Assembly (NCBI GenBank): GCA_031266495.1
Contig: JAISAX010000445.1
Coordinates: 1-6,012 of the forward strand
Origin: Opitutaceae bacterium
GTDB lineage: Bacteria > Verrucomicrobiota > Verrucomicrobiae > Opitutales > Opitutaceae
DNA length: 6,012 bases
Direction: 5' to 3'
Part shown: piece after piece, positions 5,487 through 6,012 of the stretch
How the letters are laid out: every line of letters begins with the position of its first letter
Numbering within the stretch: position 1 is the stretch's first letter
Translations under genes and position numbers: made by a program
The notes under the pieces: generated by a model
What the model saw: only the letters and a program-made list of their open reading frames with translations
Database searches by the model: none
Told to the model about the DNA's origin: nothing

Positions 5487-6012
5487 ATGCCTGTCATTCG
5501 TCTTCCCGTCCATGCACGTGGTCCCGGCCCGTCGGTTCGTCCGCCCGCTCCCGCCGATGTTGCGCCGACCATCGTGCCCGCGCCCCTCAGACGTCAAAAA
5601 AATTACGACTATGTCATCGTCGGCGCCGGCCTTTTCGGGGCTGTGTTCGCCCACCTGTCCGGACGCGCCGGGAAAAAATGCCTCGTGTTGGAGAAACGCC
5701 CGCATGTCGGCGGCAACCTCCATTGCCAGAAAATCGGGGATATAAATGTCCATGCCTACGGCCCGCATATTTTCCATACCTCCAACCGGCGCGTTTGGGA
5801 ATACATGAACAGCCTCGCCGAGTTCAACCGTTTTACATATTCTCCCCTGGCGGATTATCAGGGCGAGCTTCTTAATCTTCCGTTCAACATGAACACCTTT
5901 TACCGGTTGTGGGGGACGCGGACGCCGGAGGTGGCGCGAAAGCGTCTCACGCGCGAGATAGAGGAACACGCCGCCGCCGATCCAGGCAACTTGGAGGAGC
6001 AGGCATTGAAAC
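5487..6012 (+). CDS. glf: UDP-galactopyranose mutase, 5' part (runs off the right edge)
   Basis: The enzyme is a flavoprotein that interconverts UDP-galactopyranose and UDP-galactofuranose, supplying galactofuranose for cell-surface polysaccharides in the cytoplasm. The first 175 codons are present. The FAD-binding fold starts at about residue 40: YDYVIVGAGLFGAVFAH with GxGxxG at 46-51, EKRPHVGGN at 69-77, and YGPHIFHT at 91-98. Then come EFNRFTYSPLADYQGELLNL and PFNMNTFYRLWG, and NLEEQA near the end. All are close to the Escherichia coli type Glf, which usually begins at the equivalent of residue 39-40. About 39 extra residues, rich in Pro, Arg and Val, precede the fold. The ATG at 5487 is the only ATG before the fold in an open frame that starts at 5370; a GTG at residue 30 would shorten the extension. 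No Shine-Dalgarno is visible; a hairpin ends at the start codon. It is probably the first gene of a polysaccharide unit continuing to the right. Confidence 0.95.
   Translation, partial: MPVIRLPVHARGPGPSVRPPAPADVAPTIVPAPLRRQKNYDYVIVGAGLFGAVFAHLSGRAGKKCLVLEKRPHVGGNLHCQKIGDINVHAYGPHIFHTSNRRVWEYMNSLAEFNRFTYSPLADYQGELLNLPFNMNTFYRLWGTRTPEVARKRLTREIEEHAAADPGNLEEQALK

Noticed and set aside
5316..5969. A 217-codon open frame on the minus strand
   Set aside because: It is antisense to glf, which matches its family along the whole visible length.

Overview
The window looks like chromosomal DNA from a verrucomicrobial bacterium, most likely near the Opitutaceae. This is inferred from the combination of a PEP-CTERM-anchored, beta-strand-rich surface protein, a prepilin-like protein of the H-X9-DG type, a LacI-type regulator of the 'STVSMALRRHP' kind, high-GC coding DNA, weak or absent Shine-Dalgarno sequences and heptameric intergenic repeats. 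No alignment could be run.

Layout. Positions 3774 to 1 on the minus strand hold three genes read in the same direction: an 809-residue PEP-CTERM protein (3774-1345), a 245-residue type II-secretion-like pseudopilin (1055-318), and, 14 bp later, the first 101 codons of an unrecognised protein (303 to beyond the left edge). Facing away from them, a LacI-family regulator (3937-5046) is read on the plus strand. The 162 bp between the divergent starts hold a three-copy 13-bp tandem repeat and a LacI-operator-like palindrome, so this space is the probable control region for the set. Further right is a 440-bp stretch with no clear gene, containing a heptad repeat and two hairpins. It leads into the first 175 codons of a UDP-galactopyranose mutase (glf), which runs off the right edge and is probably a separate polysaccharide-synthesis unit.

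How the genes may work together (inference). The regulator probably senses a sugar-like ligand and controls the divergent export module. Its surface protein carries an exosortase-type sorting tail, the pseudopilin enters the inner membrane through a type III signal, and the third gene may be a helical-toroid enzyme of carbohydrate metabolism (weak evidence).

The most unusual content is structural DNA. There are two overlapping perfect palindromes inside the pre-signal-peptide coding region of the PEP-CTERM gene, and a 131-bp nested inverted-repeat element just after that gene's stop codon. Long poly-G tracts lie on both sides of the pseudopilin gene, one of them inside the start of the next gene, and a 12-bp stem ends exactly at the glf start codon. 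No rRNA, tRNA, CRISPR array or transposase gene was seen.
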